Below, piece by piece: positions 44,629-54,929 of a stretch of 64,000 bases of DNA. The translations under genes and the position numbers were made by a program. The notes beneath the pieces are model-generated. The model was not told where the DNA came from and did not search any database. It saw only the letters and a list, made by a program, of their open reading frames with translations. How positions within the stretch are numbered: the stretch's first letter is position 1; each line of letters starts with the position of its first letter. This DNA is from Alternaria dauci (taxonomy: Eukaryota > Ascomycota > Dothideomycetes > Pleosporales > Pleosporaceae), in the NCBI RefSeq assembly GCF_042100115.1, contig NC_091278.1:930001-994000 (forward strand), written 5' to 3'.

Positions 44629-45257
44629 ATGCTTTACCGAAGTTCGCAGTTTCCAACTTCTCTCATCCTGTTCTTCAAGGGGAAGCCTGCAGTGAGGAAA
44701 TCCCAAGCAACCCATACCAATGACTACACACTAGCAATTTATGCGAAACCCCTACGACTTTCTACATCCAACCCCGAGGTCTGGATGTATCTCGTCCTTA
44801 CTGCCTACTGGCTTCTTGTTCGCATCCTCCGTTATCGGCGTCGTGATGGCGTTTCTCGGTGCCTCAATGTGAGCGAAGCATGGCCAACACCGATGAGAGG
44901 TAGACCCTGACAGACTACTCAGTACCCTGATAGGTCCTCGTGGAGTGGTATGACACTGCAAGATGCGCGTTTCATGCCGCTCACTCTTGCCGAATTAGAG
45001 TTTCCGGTCGTGTTTTCTGTGTCCGTGCTCTTCGCTCTCTTCAGGACGTACGTCATCCCCAGCATTTCCAAGCTGCTAGTCGCAACAGGCCAGTTGTCAT
45101 CACCAGAAACAGCATCCAAAAGGGCTCCGGATACTGGCGTCGTGATCACCGAGGTAGTGCGAATCAAACCGGATTCTGAAAGAGCGAACAGTGGCATAGC
45201 GCTTATAAATTACCTAGGTACCTTCATGGTCGATACATGAAGGCCGGAAAGAGCTGA
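44629..45257 (+). pseudogene. Truncated mpaB-like (DUF2236-type) oxygenase relic
   Basis: The segment resembles only the N-terminal quarter of the fungal ER-bound oxygenases related to mpaB. It opens with a transmembrane helix (VWMYLVLTAYWLLVRILRY) followed by RRRDG. A 54-nt intron with GTGAGC donor and CTACTCAG acceptor (44869-44922) restores the frame. TLAELEFPVVFSVSVLFALF, then IPSISKLLVATGQL and ETASKRAPDTGVVITEV follow. At NYL the frame breaks: eight extra bases at 45217-45224 separate it from CAT-GGT-CGA-TAC-ATG (His-Gly-Arg-Tyr-Met-Lys-Ala-Gly-Lys), the expected continuation. A stop comes at 45255, after which nothing of the remaining 300 or so residues is found. Both the frameshift and the missing 3' end argue for a dead gene. 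The 5' start is uncertain (44629 or 44784). Confidence 0.7.
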
Positions 45258-45507
45258 AAGCGCGAAGAATGGGATGTGTCTTTTCTCGGCGATGAGTCAA
45301 ACCCACAACGGTTGATGTTTAAGAAACGGAAAGGCTTGGAGAGATATTTAATGGTCTACGGAATGGTTCCGCAATTGCATCCACATGGCGGAACGCTAAC
45401 CCCGCGCGTCCACCCCGCGGTGATACATATAGATCGTCTGCTCTACAACATATAACAAGAAAACCTCCCATTAGTACCTGTGTCCCCTATATTATCAACA
45501 ACTCACC

Positions 45508-46339
45508 ATGGCGACCTCAAAAGTAGCATTAATCACGGCCAGCTCGGCAGGATTGGGGGCACAGATAGCACGAGCATTTGCGCCAGACTTCCGTGTGGTA
45601 TGTACAAGACGTCTTCTATCAATTGACTCCCCATGAGTTGGAGCCGTGAATGATAGCTAACACCATCCAGGTTATCAATTACTCGTCAAACTCGGATCGG
45701 GCACAATCCCTCATAAAGGAGCTCTCGTCCATACCCGGCCCATCTTCACAAGCAAACCCACGCTTCCACCTAGTCCAAGCAGACATGTCCTCGAAATCAT
45801 CAGTTCAGAATTTGGTAAAAGAGACAATCGAAAAGATGGGACGACTAGACGTTGTCGTTTCCAACGCAGGCTGGACGCGCATGACGACCTTTACCGACAT
45901 TGAGCAGCAAGTCAACGACGACGACTGGGACAAGTGCTTCACCATGAATGTAAAAACGCACATGTGGCTCGCATATGCCGCGAAAGATGCCTTGGCCGAA
46001 AACGAAGGATGTTTTATCTCGACCGCGAGTGTGGCGGGTGTGAAGCCCAGTGGAAGCAGTGTTCCTTACGCCGTTACCAAAGCAGCGCAGATCCATCTGG
46101 CGAAGAGTCTTGCTGTTATTCTGGCGCCAAAAATCCGTGTCAACAGCATCAGTCCCGGTATGCTGCTCACGGAATGGGGACTCAAGTTTCCAGAAGCGAA
46201 GCGTAATGCTGCGATTAACAATACCAAGTTGAAGAGGTTGGCTACGGTCGAGGATTGCGCGGATCAGGTCAGAGTGTTGGCGCTGAGTAGGAGTATCACT
46301 GGACAGAACATCTCAATAGACGGTGGCTCGTCGGTCTAG
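45508..46339 (+). CDS. Short-chain dehydrogenase/reductase
   Basis: Two exons, 45508-45597 and 45671-46339 (73-nt intron, GTATGT donor), giving 252 aa, the classical SDR length. The cofactor loop is ALITASSAGLGAQIARAF, a TASSAGLG variant of the usual TGxxxGxG. VVSNAG is the NAG motif. The catalytic Ser lies in STASVAG, and Tyr and Lys in YAVTKAA. RVNSISPGML follows the active site, and the C-terminus ITGQNISIDGGSSV is standard. The protein should reduce or oxidise a carbonyl/hydroxyl with NAD(P); the substrate is not predictable. It lies 250 bp downstream of the oxygenase relic on the same strand, so the two may be remnants of one pathway. Confidence 0.92.
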
Positions 46340-48128
46340 CTACGCGATGTGACCGGCTCGAGAATAGTATAGTTTTACCATCTGGGACAGAGTGATTGTC
46401 TAAATCGGGAGAGGCTATTGCGTCTGCAGCGCAGAGCGCTGAAGAACTTACTGTTGAACAACTCGAGAGGCTTCAGCAGTCTATGAGAAACTATGCGCGT
46501 AGTCAACTGAACGGGTATCTTTCATCACTTCTGTGCTTTCGTCATCATCATCGTCGCCCTGCGTCCAGGCGTGAGAACTAAGCGTGGTGCAACGACTTTG
46601 ACTTGCACAAACCGGGCATGTGCTACATTAAAACTCGATCGATTCTTATGCGACGTGTTCGCAGGACTGTGTACATTTTCGGCATGTTTGTGTTCGTCGT
46701 CCGACGGAGAACTTTGTGCGACCGCATGCTTACTCCCGTCGCACAGGCGCCTCGAGAACCGGCCTAGGTGGGGCGTAAGGTATGTCTTGTGTACAACTGT
46801 GGAAATGTAAAGTTCGAGATTCTTCCCTGGTTATCCGACCGATTCGTGACTTCAGAATAGATGGCGATCGATGCGGACTCACTGCATCGTATCTAGGTCG
46901 GCGTCTCTACTGAACTTTCAATGTTGCCAACAATATTGCCCAGCGCGATAGTAAAAGGGCACACGTCAATGAGAGAGCAAAAGGAGCAGCCAAGCTGACG
47001 CGCTCTTATACCAAGCTATCAGTATAAGACATGCCATCCGGTGTCAGCGAAACAAGACCGGTCGGAGAATTGATAGGGCGCGATGCACCAATGATCCGAT
47101 CCAAGGTTACTTCAAACGCGTAGTCAGGGCTCCGGCTTCGGAGCGCCGTCATTGGTCCGGCGGGTTTCTGCATCCTTCGAAACGTGCTAGAATTGCACAA
47201 CGTGCGATACATTGAAGATAAACAAGTACAATATCCCACATGTCAATAGTGCTGGCGCGGAATGTCAATCAAGGGTGTGAGATATTGTGGAGAGTGGACA
47301 GTCGCGTGAGAGCCAACGATGCTGCTGTGTCCAATTCCAGCTTCCCCACGCCAGGGGTGTGTGCCTCAGTATCGACCTCTCCACGAGCCCACCACGGCGG
47401 CCACGAGCCCCACCGCCTCGCTTCTGGGGAGCAGGCTCACATGCTTTCGCGACAGTTTGCTGCCAAGGGTCGCCGGGCGGGTACGGGAGGCTGACATGCA
47501 GCTGAGCCCTACTCCTGCCACGCCCCACGGGTCGTGTTGCAAAGAACACAACGGCTTCAGCTGCTTATGCCACTTTGACAATGTTTCGTGTCAGCGCGGA
47601 GACACAAAGGCAAAAAAAGGGTGATCGCATTGCTTCTCAAATGGCGGTCCACGTCGTCGGCAGGCGTATCCAGGTCGCCTTTGGACACGCGAGGACATGG
47701 CCATCGGGAAACAGGGCCTGAAAGTCTCTACCCCCGGGCAAGGAGCCTGGCTCACTGGAAATAACAGAGGGAGTAGCTTGGAAATGGTCCCAATTTGGGC
47801 GTTTGACGAGGTTAGCTGCTGACGGTACGACAGTGGCCGCGGACAGGCGAAGAACCACAGACGCAGGCCGGTCGGACGGGTGTCTCGATCTGCTCAACGA
47901 CAGCCGGATTTTGCACGCCGCGGTCTTTCTGCAGGGCGTGCGCAAGTAGCGCCGTGTCGCAACGGCAAGACGGTTTGTGAAAAACCCCAAAGATTGGGTT
48001 TGTTAAAGTTCGTTGGGCGCCCGATGTTTGCCCGACTGTCGTGTCGAGGATCGATGTCGAGGGCGAAACTCTGGGTGTGAGGTGTGCACTAGACGCGAGC
48101 AGGATGGCGAGCACAGCGCCATGGTCGT

Positions 48129-48135
48129 CTTATCG
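48129..48135 (-). promoter_or_regulatory. GATA-factor (AreA/Nit2-type) motif
   Basis: CGATAAG on the minus strand, matching HGATAR, 818 bp before the ammonium transporter start. It is part of a set of four sites. Distance makes this the weakest of the set. Confidence 0.35.
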
Positions 48136-48301
48136 CACACAACGTACGTGAATCGCATAAACAAATCGTCAGGGACGGGGTGGCGCTGGCCGCTGATGTG
48201 TGGTGAGAACGCGTCGCAGGACGGCCGGCGAAGATGCGGCACCCAAAGCAGCTAGCGCGCGCAGCATGGCAGACGGGCGCTGATTGGGCGGCAGCGACGT
48301 C

Positions 48302-48307
48302 TTATCT
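48302..48307 (-). promoter_or_regulatory. GATA-factor (AreA/Nit2-type) motif
   Basis: AGATAA on the minus strand, an exact HGATAR match, about 650 bp before the ammonium transporter start codon. Confidence 0.4.
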
Positions 48308-48545
48308 CTGGCCAGAAATGCAATTGACACCACGCAACACCGACCACCCACTCGCCAAGCCTTCCGCCCCGGATGAAACTCGAGCTGCGTGCAATGGCAT
48401 ATGCGATTTCACGTCCGGCCCAAGCCAGAGCGGCGCCGCTGCGAGGCCTGTCCCTACAGACGGACGCGACGTGGCCGCCAGGGTGGGTGCTGCTCGCCGT
48501 CTGCTAAGCCTCTCCGTCACATGTTTGCACGGTGCGCGAGCGGCG

Positions 48546-48552
48546 AGATAAG
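48546..48552 (+). promoter_or_regulatory. GATA-factor (AreA/Nit2-type) motif
   Basis: AGATAAG on the plus strand, an exact HGATAR match, about 400 bp before the ammonium transporter start codon. Confidence 0.45.
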
Positions 48553-48712
48553 GCGCTGGAGCGTTCGGAGCAGCAATGACGCAGCGCGCCATCAATCGCG
48601 GCAGAAAAAGAACAAAGCTCCATGGCTGGATCTAACGCGAACCCCACGACGGTCGCGGCTGTGGGTGATGTACCCTCGTCTATTTTGCCTCAAGTGTTGG
48701 CCCGTGGACCAG

Positions 48713-48722
48713 GATAGATAAG
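48713..48722 (+). promoter_or_regulatory. Double GATA motif
   Basis: GATAGATAAG, two GATA cores 4 bp apart, 231 bp before the ammonium transporter start. Closely spaced GATA pairs are preferred by fungal nitrogen regulators of the AreA/Nit2 type. Confidence 0.5.
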
Positions 48723-48952
48723 AGTAGTACAGCAAGTTCCACCCATAAAGGTCCCGGTGCATCTACCGTAATCTACAGTAGGGCTTCCGACTTCTCCCTG
48801 TAGCATCCGTATATTACTGGCACCGATCCAGCTTTTAATCCCCTTCTCTCCTCCTTCCACAGGCCCTATCGTGGAACCGTCCCCTTCCCCATAGTACTCA
48901 CGGGCCCCGTGTATCCTTAATACCCCCGTTCACTCCCCAGGACACGCCCACC

Positions 48953-50708
48953 ATGTCGTACTCATGGGTTGGCCCTCCAGCCCAATTCAATGGCACCGAT
49001 GAGATCACTGGTGGTGACTCTGGTGAGTACAAGTTCCCATATACCACGGCGCACGTGCCGAGTGCTACACGCATCTTGCGCAACCAGAACACTACTAACA
49101 TGTAACCCTCAGTCACCGAGAACCTCAACCAATGGTACGCCGCGGGTGACCAGGCCTACATTCTCGTGGCTTCGGCCATGGTGTTGATCATGATTCCCGG
49201 TCTCGCATTCCTCTACTCTGGTCTTGCTCGGAGAAAGTCCGCCCTGTCCCTCATCTGGGCCTGCATGTTTTCCGCGTCCGTCATTACTTTCCAATGGTAC
49301 TTCTGGGGATACTCGCTCGCCTTCGGACCCTCCACAAACGGCTTCATCGGAAACCTCGACAAGTTCGGTCTTAAGGGTGTCCTTGGCGCTCCCAGCCCAG
49401 GTAGTCCTCTGATTCCTGAGCTGCTGTACTCCTTCTACCAGGTATGGCAAACATCACCGTCGCATTGTGCCTTCATGCACTAACACGTCTTTAGATGCAA
49501 TTCTGCGCTGTCACTGCTGCCATTGTCGTCGGTTGCGTTGCTGAGCGCGGTCGCTTGATCCCCATGATGGTCTTCATCTGGCTCTGGGCCACAATCGTAT
49601 ACTGCCCCGTCGCATACTGGGCCTGGAACGCAAACGGCTGGTTCTTCGTGTGGGGTGGACTCGATTACGCTGGTGGTGGTCCCGTCGAGATCGTTTCCGG
49701 TTGCACAGCTTTGGCCTACTCCATGATCCTCGGACGTCGCCAGGAGAAGATGATGCTCAACTTCCGCCCTCACAACGTCTCCTTGATCACCCTCGGCACT
49801 GTCTTCCTATGGTTCGGTTGGTTGGGCTTCAACGGTGGTTCCGCTTTCGGTGCCAACCTTCGCGCTGTCATGGCGTGCTGGAACAGCAACCTTACCGCCA
49901 TGTTCGCCGCCATGACTTGGGTTCTCCTCGATTGGCGCCTAGCTCGCAAGTGGTCCATGGTCGGATGGTGCTCAGGTGTCATCTCCGGACTTGTCGCTGC
50001 CACTCCCGCTTCTGGTTTCCTGCCCCCATGGGCCAGCGTCATCCTCGGTATCACCACTGGTATTGTTGCCAACTTTGCCACTAAGAGTACGTGCCCTCAC
50101 AAAAGTCCGCTTGCGTACTGCTCGCTAACACAGCTTTAGTCAAGTTCTGGATCAAGATCGACGATTCCCTCGATGTGTTCGCTGAGCACGGTGTCGCTGG
50201 AATGTGGGGTCTTTTCTTCAACGGAATCTTCGGTGCCGACTACATCATCGGTCTCGACGGTGTCAACAACGGACTTACCGCTGGTGCCATCACCGGAGAG
50301 GGAGCCGCAGTCTACAAGCAGATTGCTTACATCGTCGCCGTTACCGCCTACTCCTTCGTCGTCTCCGCCATCCTCGCTTTCGTCATCGACAAGATCCCCG
50401 GTCTTAAGCTTCGCGCATCTGAGGAGGCTGAGCTCCTCGGTATGGACGACGACCAGCTCGGTGAATTCGCCTACGATTACGTTGAGGTCCGCCGTGACTA
50501 CCTTGCCTGGACACCCGCCAAGGGCGAGCCAATCGATGGCGAGCACTCTGTACCCCAAGGTGAGCGTCACGGTATCCCCCAGCACAGCCAGATGCTTGAG
50601 GGCAAGGCACCTTCGGAGCACAGCTCAGGCCACGAGCACACTGGTATCGCAGGCGACAGACATGCTATGGCCATGGGCTCTGAGCACGAGAAGCAGGTTC
50701 AAACCTAA
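48953..50708 (+). CDS. MEP: Ammonium transporter, Mep1/3 (MeaA) type
   Basis: Four exons, 48953-49022, 49113-49441, 49495-50086 and 50140-50708 (introns 90, 53 and 53 nt), giving 519 aa with about 11 transmembrane helices. The first helix region reads GDQAYILVASAMVLIMIPGL. WFFVWGGLDYAGGGPVEIVSG aligns with the bacterial AmtB helix carrying the first pore His, but here the residue is Glu. The second pore His is kept in DVFAEHGVAGMWG. Glu at the first position is the hallmark of yeast Mep1/Mep3 and Aspergillus MeaA rather than the sensor-like Mep2. The cytosolic tail from about residue 425 is hydrophilic and rich in His, Glu and Gly. The protein imports ammonium across the plasma membrane. GATA motifs upstream fit nitrogen-catabolite control. 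Confidence 0.95.
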
Positions 50709-52158
50709 ACTTTTGCTGCATTGCAGATTTGGATTTGTTGCTTGCGACCTTTTTGAGTCATCTGTTTCGAGATACCACTTGCGCTCCCGTCTTTCAGCTG
50801 TGCTTTTTGACATACACTTCAAAATTTGGACCATAGTTTTCCCTTAACCATGTATTGTACATAATTCGAGAATTGATATACTGAACACTAGACTACGTCA
50901 ACATTATTTGCTTATTCCAAATCCCTCAAGGACCCTGCAAAGAACGTACAAGCACTCGGAACATTACTGGACGTAGCGCCCAGCTTGTGTATCAGTCTAA
51001 GCCTCGTTTACTTACTTGTTTTGTCACATGGCGTTTATCATGCACTTATGCCAAGCCAACTCTCCATGTTTCCTTATCTTTTCCCGCTCCTCCAGGACGG
51101 CGATCGACAATGTTTATTGAACCCCGGATTAACTAGGAAAATGATGTCACCGCGCTACCACCGAAGCTAACCATGACTGACGCATGATGTAGGTCGATGC
51201 AGGCTCTCGTTGTCGAAATCGCTGATGCTCACTGTCCGTCACGATGTTGCGAACACGCCAACCATCTCTTATCTTGCCATCAAGGGAAAGTTTGAGAAGA
51301 TCGCATGCCCTACATATCACGTCCATTATCTGCACATGCAAGTTCACTGGTCCGTTTACCGCGGCCACTCTATGCCAAGCTTGTTGGCTTCGTCTCCTGA
51401 TGTTTACTCGTCTCGATCTGGACACCAAATGCTAAAGCACGGGAACTACCATACCTCGCCGATCTGAAAATCGCGCCGTTCGAGACCTTATCTCTGGGTA
51501 TGCGTAGGTACCCGAAGGGCCGGGTTGGGTGTGGGGGAGGCTGTGCCTTGTGCGGAGATCGAGATACCTGCCATGGATATACGTGGTTTCCGCAAAACTC
51601 CACCACTGACTAAGACCCGGTTTTAGCATTTGGTGGTGTGCCCCAGAATTAGAAGAGAGACATATCGTCATCAGGCTTGAAGCCAGTAAAGAGATGGAAC
51701 ACGCGATCAAGGCGATGCTATGCTGTTCGCGTGAGCACGCAAACAAAGCGAACACAAGTCCGTGACCTGGGCAACAGACCTTTAAGGCGAGTATATCAGA
51801 CAAAGGATCTGCCGCGTGGTTCACAAAAGACCACCATAGCGTAAGACTAGGTCGCGGCGACAAAGGTCACTCCCGAACACAGCTTTGTCGACGGCCACCA
51901 CAAGTCTTCGCCCATGTTGTCTCAAAGAAGTAGCGCATCTCAGGCTGCGACAGCACCTGACATCAGGGATGTCTGTAGAAAAGGTAGATTCTGCTCGACG
52001 GCGAAGCTGGTGCAGTTGATGTCTCGATCATCTCTACATGAACGATCAACTGGCAACAATCACTGAGAGATCCTTCGATACAGCAAACTGGTTTTTGCAG
52101 ACATTGTGGTCGGCCATTCCTTTTAGTGAAGAGCTCACACAGTCCAAGAACATCTGAG
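50709..52158. other. Intergenic, nothing recognised
   Basis: 3' UTR of the ammonium transporter, then about 1.2 kb of short unrecognised frames. A minus-strand frame of about 140 codons (51863-51432) has no recognisable content. Confidence 0.45.
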
Positions 52159-53316
52159 ATGCCTTACCATAAGTTACGAAATCCTCTCCGCATTTCCGCA
52201 ACTCCATTCAAACCATCATTTCTCTCCATACCACCTTCGCCGTTTTCACCGCGCACGCCTCTCACACCTATCCTTCCAAATCGACAACGAGACGAGAAGG
52301 CGGATCAACAAATTGTTTCCGTTTACCCAAAGCCACCGACCGAGGTGCCAAAGAGTCCCTTGTCATGGATGTGGAAATGCCACCAATGTCATCACAGCTA
52401 CCGCTTAGGCGTGACACGACGCTGTCTCGAAGACGGGCACCATTTTTGCAGCGGCGCTACCATGAACAAGTCTGTACAAAAGTCCAGCAGCCCGCGTAAA
52501 TCCCGAAAACATCGCGCCTGCGCCAGTGAGTTTGACTACGCTGGCTGGAAAACTGTAGGTCGCTGGCGCCGAGGTGGCCCAAAACACAACGCCATGGCAT
52601 ATACAGGGTCAGCGGCAGATAGCCAAACCAAACCCCCGAGGAGGCATGACTGCTGGAGCACGTGCGACTACCCTTCAGAGTGTCGTTGGGGTAAGCAATT
52701 CGGTATCCATACACCTGTCAAAATGTCTTTCCCTAGTATCGAAGTCAACTCGATGCCGACACTGACTGCTCCTGCCAACCCCGTGCCCCGCAGCAGCCTC
52801 AAGCGCGAGAACTGTGGTAACATATACTCGTCGAGGCAAGCCGATAAGACCAACTTTTGGGGCGCACTCCTGGCAAGCGCAGAGCGGCGGAAAAGCGCTA
52901 GTAAACGTGGTGCCAGTCAGCTTTGCATTACCACGGAGGAGAATAAAGTACAGGGGCAAGGCGATAGCAGTCCAGACGAGAGAGACAGCGATGGTGATGT
53001 AGCTATGGAGATGATCGACCCAGCTCTTCTTGACTCTCCAGGTAATACTCCTCTGTCAGCTAACTCTGACACGTCAACTGCAGGCTCTCTCAAGACCTTG
53101 ATTAGCAGAACACGGTATCGACGCGTCAAGTCGCGCTCGAGAGTACACAGTACGGCTGACAAGAATGTTGGACAGAAAGCTATGGTGCCAAGGCATACGA
53201 TGATGGAAATGGACGACCAGGTTAGTCTGAACGACTCGGATATGTTGATAGAAGGTTTTGCGCCGTTGCATCGGGTGCAAAGCAGAGGGGGTGGCTATCA
53301 GTCTTGTCCAGTGTAG
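52159..53316 (+). CDS. Cys-rich protein of unknown function
   Basis: Single exon, 385 aa from the ATG at 52159. After a Pro/Ser/Arg-rich leader there is a Cys/His-rich region at about 70-180: WMWKCHQCHHSYRLGVTRRC, then DGHHFCSG, then ACASEFDYAGW and further on DCWSTCDYPSECRWG. Pairs of Cys-x-x-Cys and neighbouring His suggest one or more zinc sites, similar in feel to a zinc ribbon or treble clef, but the spacing fits no finger that I can name. The rest is Ser/Asp-rich and disordered, with short acidic runs (DERDSDGDVAMEMIDPALL). Two basic stretches, SPRKSRKHR and RTRYRRVKSRSR, could be nuclear signals. Confidence 0.7.
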   Translation: MPYHKLRNPLRISATPFKPSFLSIPPSPFSPRTPLTPILPNRQRDEKADQQIVSVYPKPPTEVPKSPLSWMWKCHQCHHSYRLGVTRRCLEDGHHFCSGATMNKSVQKSSSPRKSRKHRACASEFDYAGWKTVGRWRRGGPKHNAMAYTGSAADSQTKPPRRHDCWSTCDYPSECRWGKQFGIHTPVKMSFPSIEVNSMPTLTAPANPVPRSSLKRENCGNIYSSRQADKTNFWGALLASAERRKSASKRGASQLCITTEENKVQGQGDSSPDERDSDGDVAMEMIDPALLDSPGNTPLSANSDTSTAGSLKTLISRTRYRRVKSRSRVHSTADKNVGQKAMVPRHTMMEMDDQVSLNDSDMLIEGFAPLHRVQSRGGGYQSCPV

Positions 53317-53629
53317 AATCTAATCTCCACCCGTAAGGGTACCAAACTTGTCAAATAAACAAACCATGCAAACTGCAAAATCCTTGATGCTCTTGACAAA
53401 GGGAAACCCCAAGTATCCCGATGTTTTGCGGCTAAAAAGTGGACTTCCGTCCGCCCACGTTGCTGCAGGGATGGACCTGTGCCTGTCCCGCGCACGAGCC
53501 AGCTCCTTTCACAGGAAGTGAGCCCTGAGCGCTGCAGGCAGGCACGCGGCCTGCCGTCATCGTCACACTTGCGCGCTCTCTTTCTTCCCACAGCGCGCCG
53601 AGCCTGATTTCTCGAGGCACACTGCGAAG
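53317..53629. other. Intergenic, nothing recognised
   Basis: Spacer between two plus-strand genes. It holds the promoter and leader of the AP-2 sigma gene. Confidence 0.4.
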
Positions 53630-54313
53630 ATGGTGCTTTCGTTCATTTTGATTCAGAACAGGCAGTAAGTTGGTTGGTATGTTGGCTTGGAAGGGGCGGA
53701 GGCTAATGTGTTGCGCTGTGTAGAGGGAAGACGCGGTTGGCGAAGTGGTATGCGCCATACAGTGTATGTCGAGTACTGGAAGTCATTGGTAGATGAGGCT
53801 GCTAATTACTGTGCAGGATGAGGAGAAGGTCAAGCTAAAGGGCGAGGTATGCGACACCTTCCTATATATCCATCTATCCACCTCACCAATCATCTCTCCC
53901 TACGACCCCTCCGAGCAGCCATCCTGCAACCCTCTACATACCCATACCGATATCGTCAATAATGCTAAGACTCATTGCAGGTACACCGCCTCATCGCGCC
54001 CCGCGACCAGAAACATCAATCCAACTTCGTCGAGTTCCGCAACATGTCCAAGATCGTATACCGTCGATACGCCGGCCTCTTCTTCTGCGCATGCGTCGAC
54101 ACAAATGACAATGAACTGGCATATCTAGAGGCTATCCATTTCTTCGTGGAAGTGCTAGACGCGTTCTTTGGGAATGTCTGTGAGCTGGATCTGGTGTTCA
54201 ACTTCTACAAGGTGTATGCGATCCTCGACGAAGTGTTCCTGGCAGGCGAGATCGAAGAGACTAGCAAACAGGTTGTGTTGACGCGATTGGCGCACCTGGA
54301 CAAGCTAGAATAA
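53630..54313 (+). CDS. APS2: AP-2 complex subunit sigma
   Basis: Four exons, 53630-53664, 53724-53763, 53817-53846 and 53981-54313, giving 145 aa. The introns are 59, 53 and 134 nt; the third is the longest in the window. Spliced, the N-terminus reads [20 protein letters not shown], then [34 protein letters not shown] and [13 protein letters not shown], and the end is [13 protein letters not shown]. The sequence is a near-textbook sigma-2 chain, with [20 protein letters not shown] in the core. The subunit is part of the AP-2 clathrin adaptor at the plasma membrane and, with alpha, binds acidic dileucine signals in cargo. Three very small 5' exons make it easy to truncate in automatic annotation. 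Confidence 0.95.
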
Positions 54314-54929
54314 GGCATAGAAGGTCAAGACGAGGATATGATATACGGCCGCAGTTTATGGTCCGAACCACGTCGACCGGCACCCCAAGGGCGCGCGGCA
54401 TTGGTAGCCATGGGCTGCTCAGGGACAATCCGGAGACATTGCATACACGGTCCCGCTGCAAGGTATTGCAGGGGCAACTAAAGTGCCAAGTAATCTCCGA
54501 CAGGTCACTTTCGGTATACTTGGATATTCATTGGTACCCAGGTATCTTGCTGATGGATGAAGAGAGGAAACGATTTGTACATACTTTCGGACCTCGGTAA
54601 TACAGAACACGCCATTGCTCGATGCAAGTATTCCGAGTCTGCTAGTGACACGTGAGTGAATAGACCCTGTCTCGTTCTTGCATGTGAGGGAGCGTGCACG
54701 GACGCGCTCTTACGATGGAAGTAGACGTCTAGAAAATAGACAGATCATCAACCTTGGTTCTTCGACAATCTGTCTTTTTGCCTGTGCCCGCACTCACCCC
54801 AGCATGCCCGCCCCGTGATATGACCATCGATAACACCTCTCGGTGCCCCGTTGTTCCTCCGCCACTCGCCTGACCCGCCTCGAATCGTCACGGCCATTGA
54901 ACCCACCGCAACCTCCCCGCGCCGCGACC
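54314..54929. other. Intergenic, nothing recognised
   Basis: 3' UTR of AP-2 sigma and promoter and leader of SEC24. No gene-like frame. Confidence 0.45.

Larger units (their letters stand above)
46340..48952. other. 2.6-kb gene-poor region upstream of the ammonium transporter
   Basis: No gene recognised. The right half (about 47.3-48.7 kb) is GC-rich with many overlapping short frames on all strands, which is typical of chance frames in GC-rich DNA. Several GATA-factor motifs lie in the last 850 bp and are listed separately. Confidence 0.5.

Noticed and set aside
47265..48595. Cluster of about 100-codon frames on both strands
   Set aside because: GC-rich DNA with stops avoided in several frames at once; no frame stands out and none has a motif.
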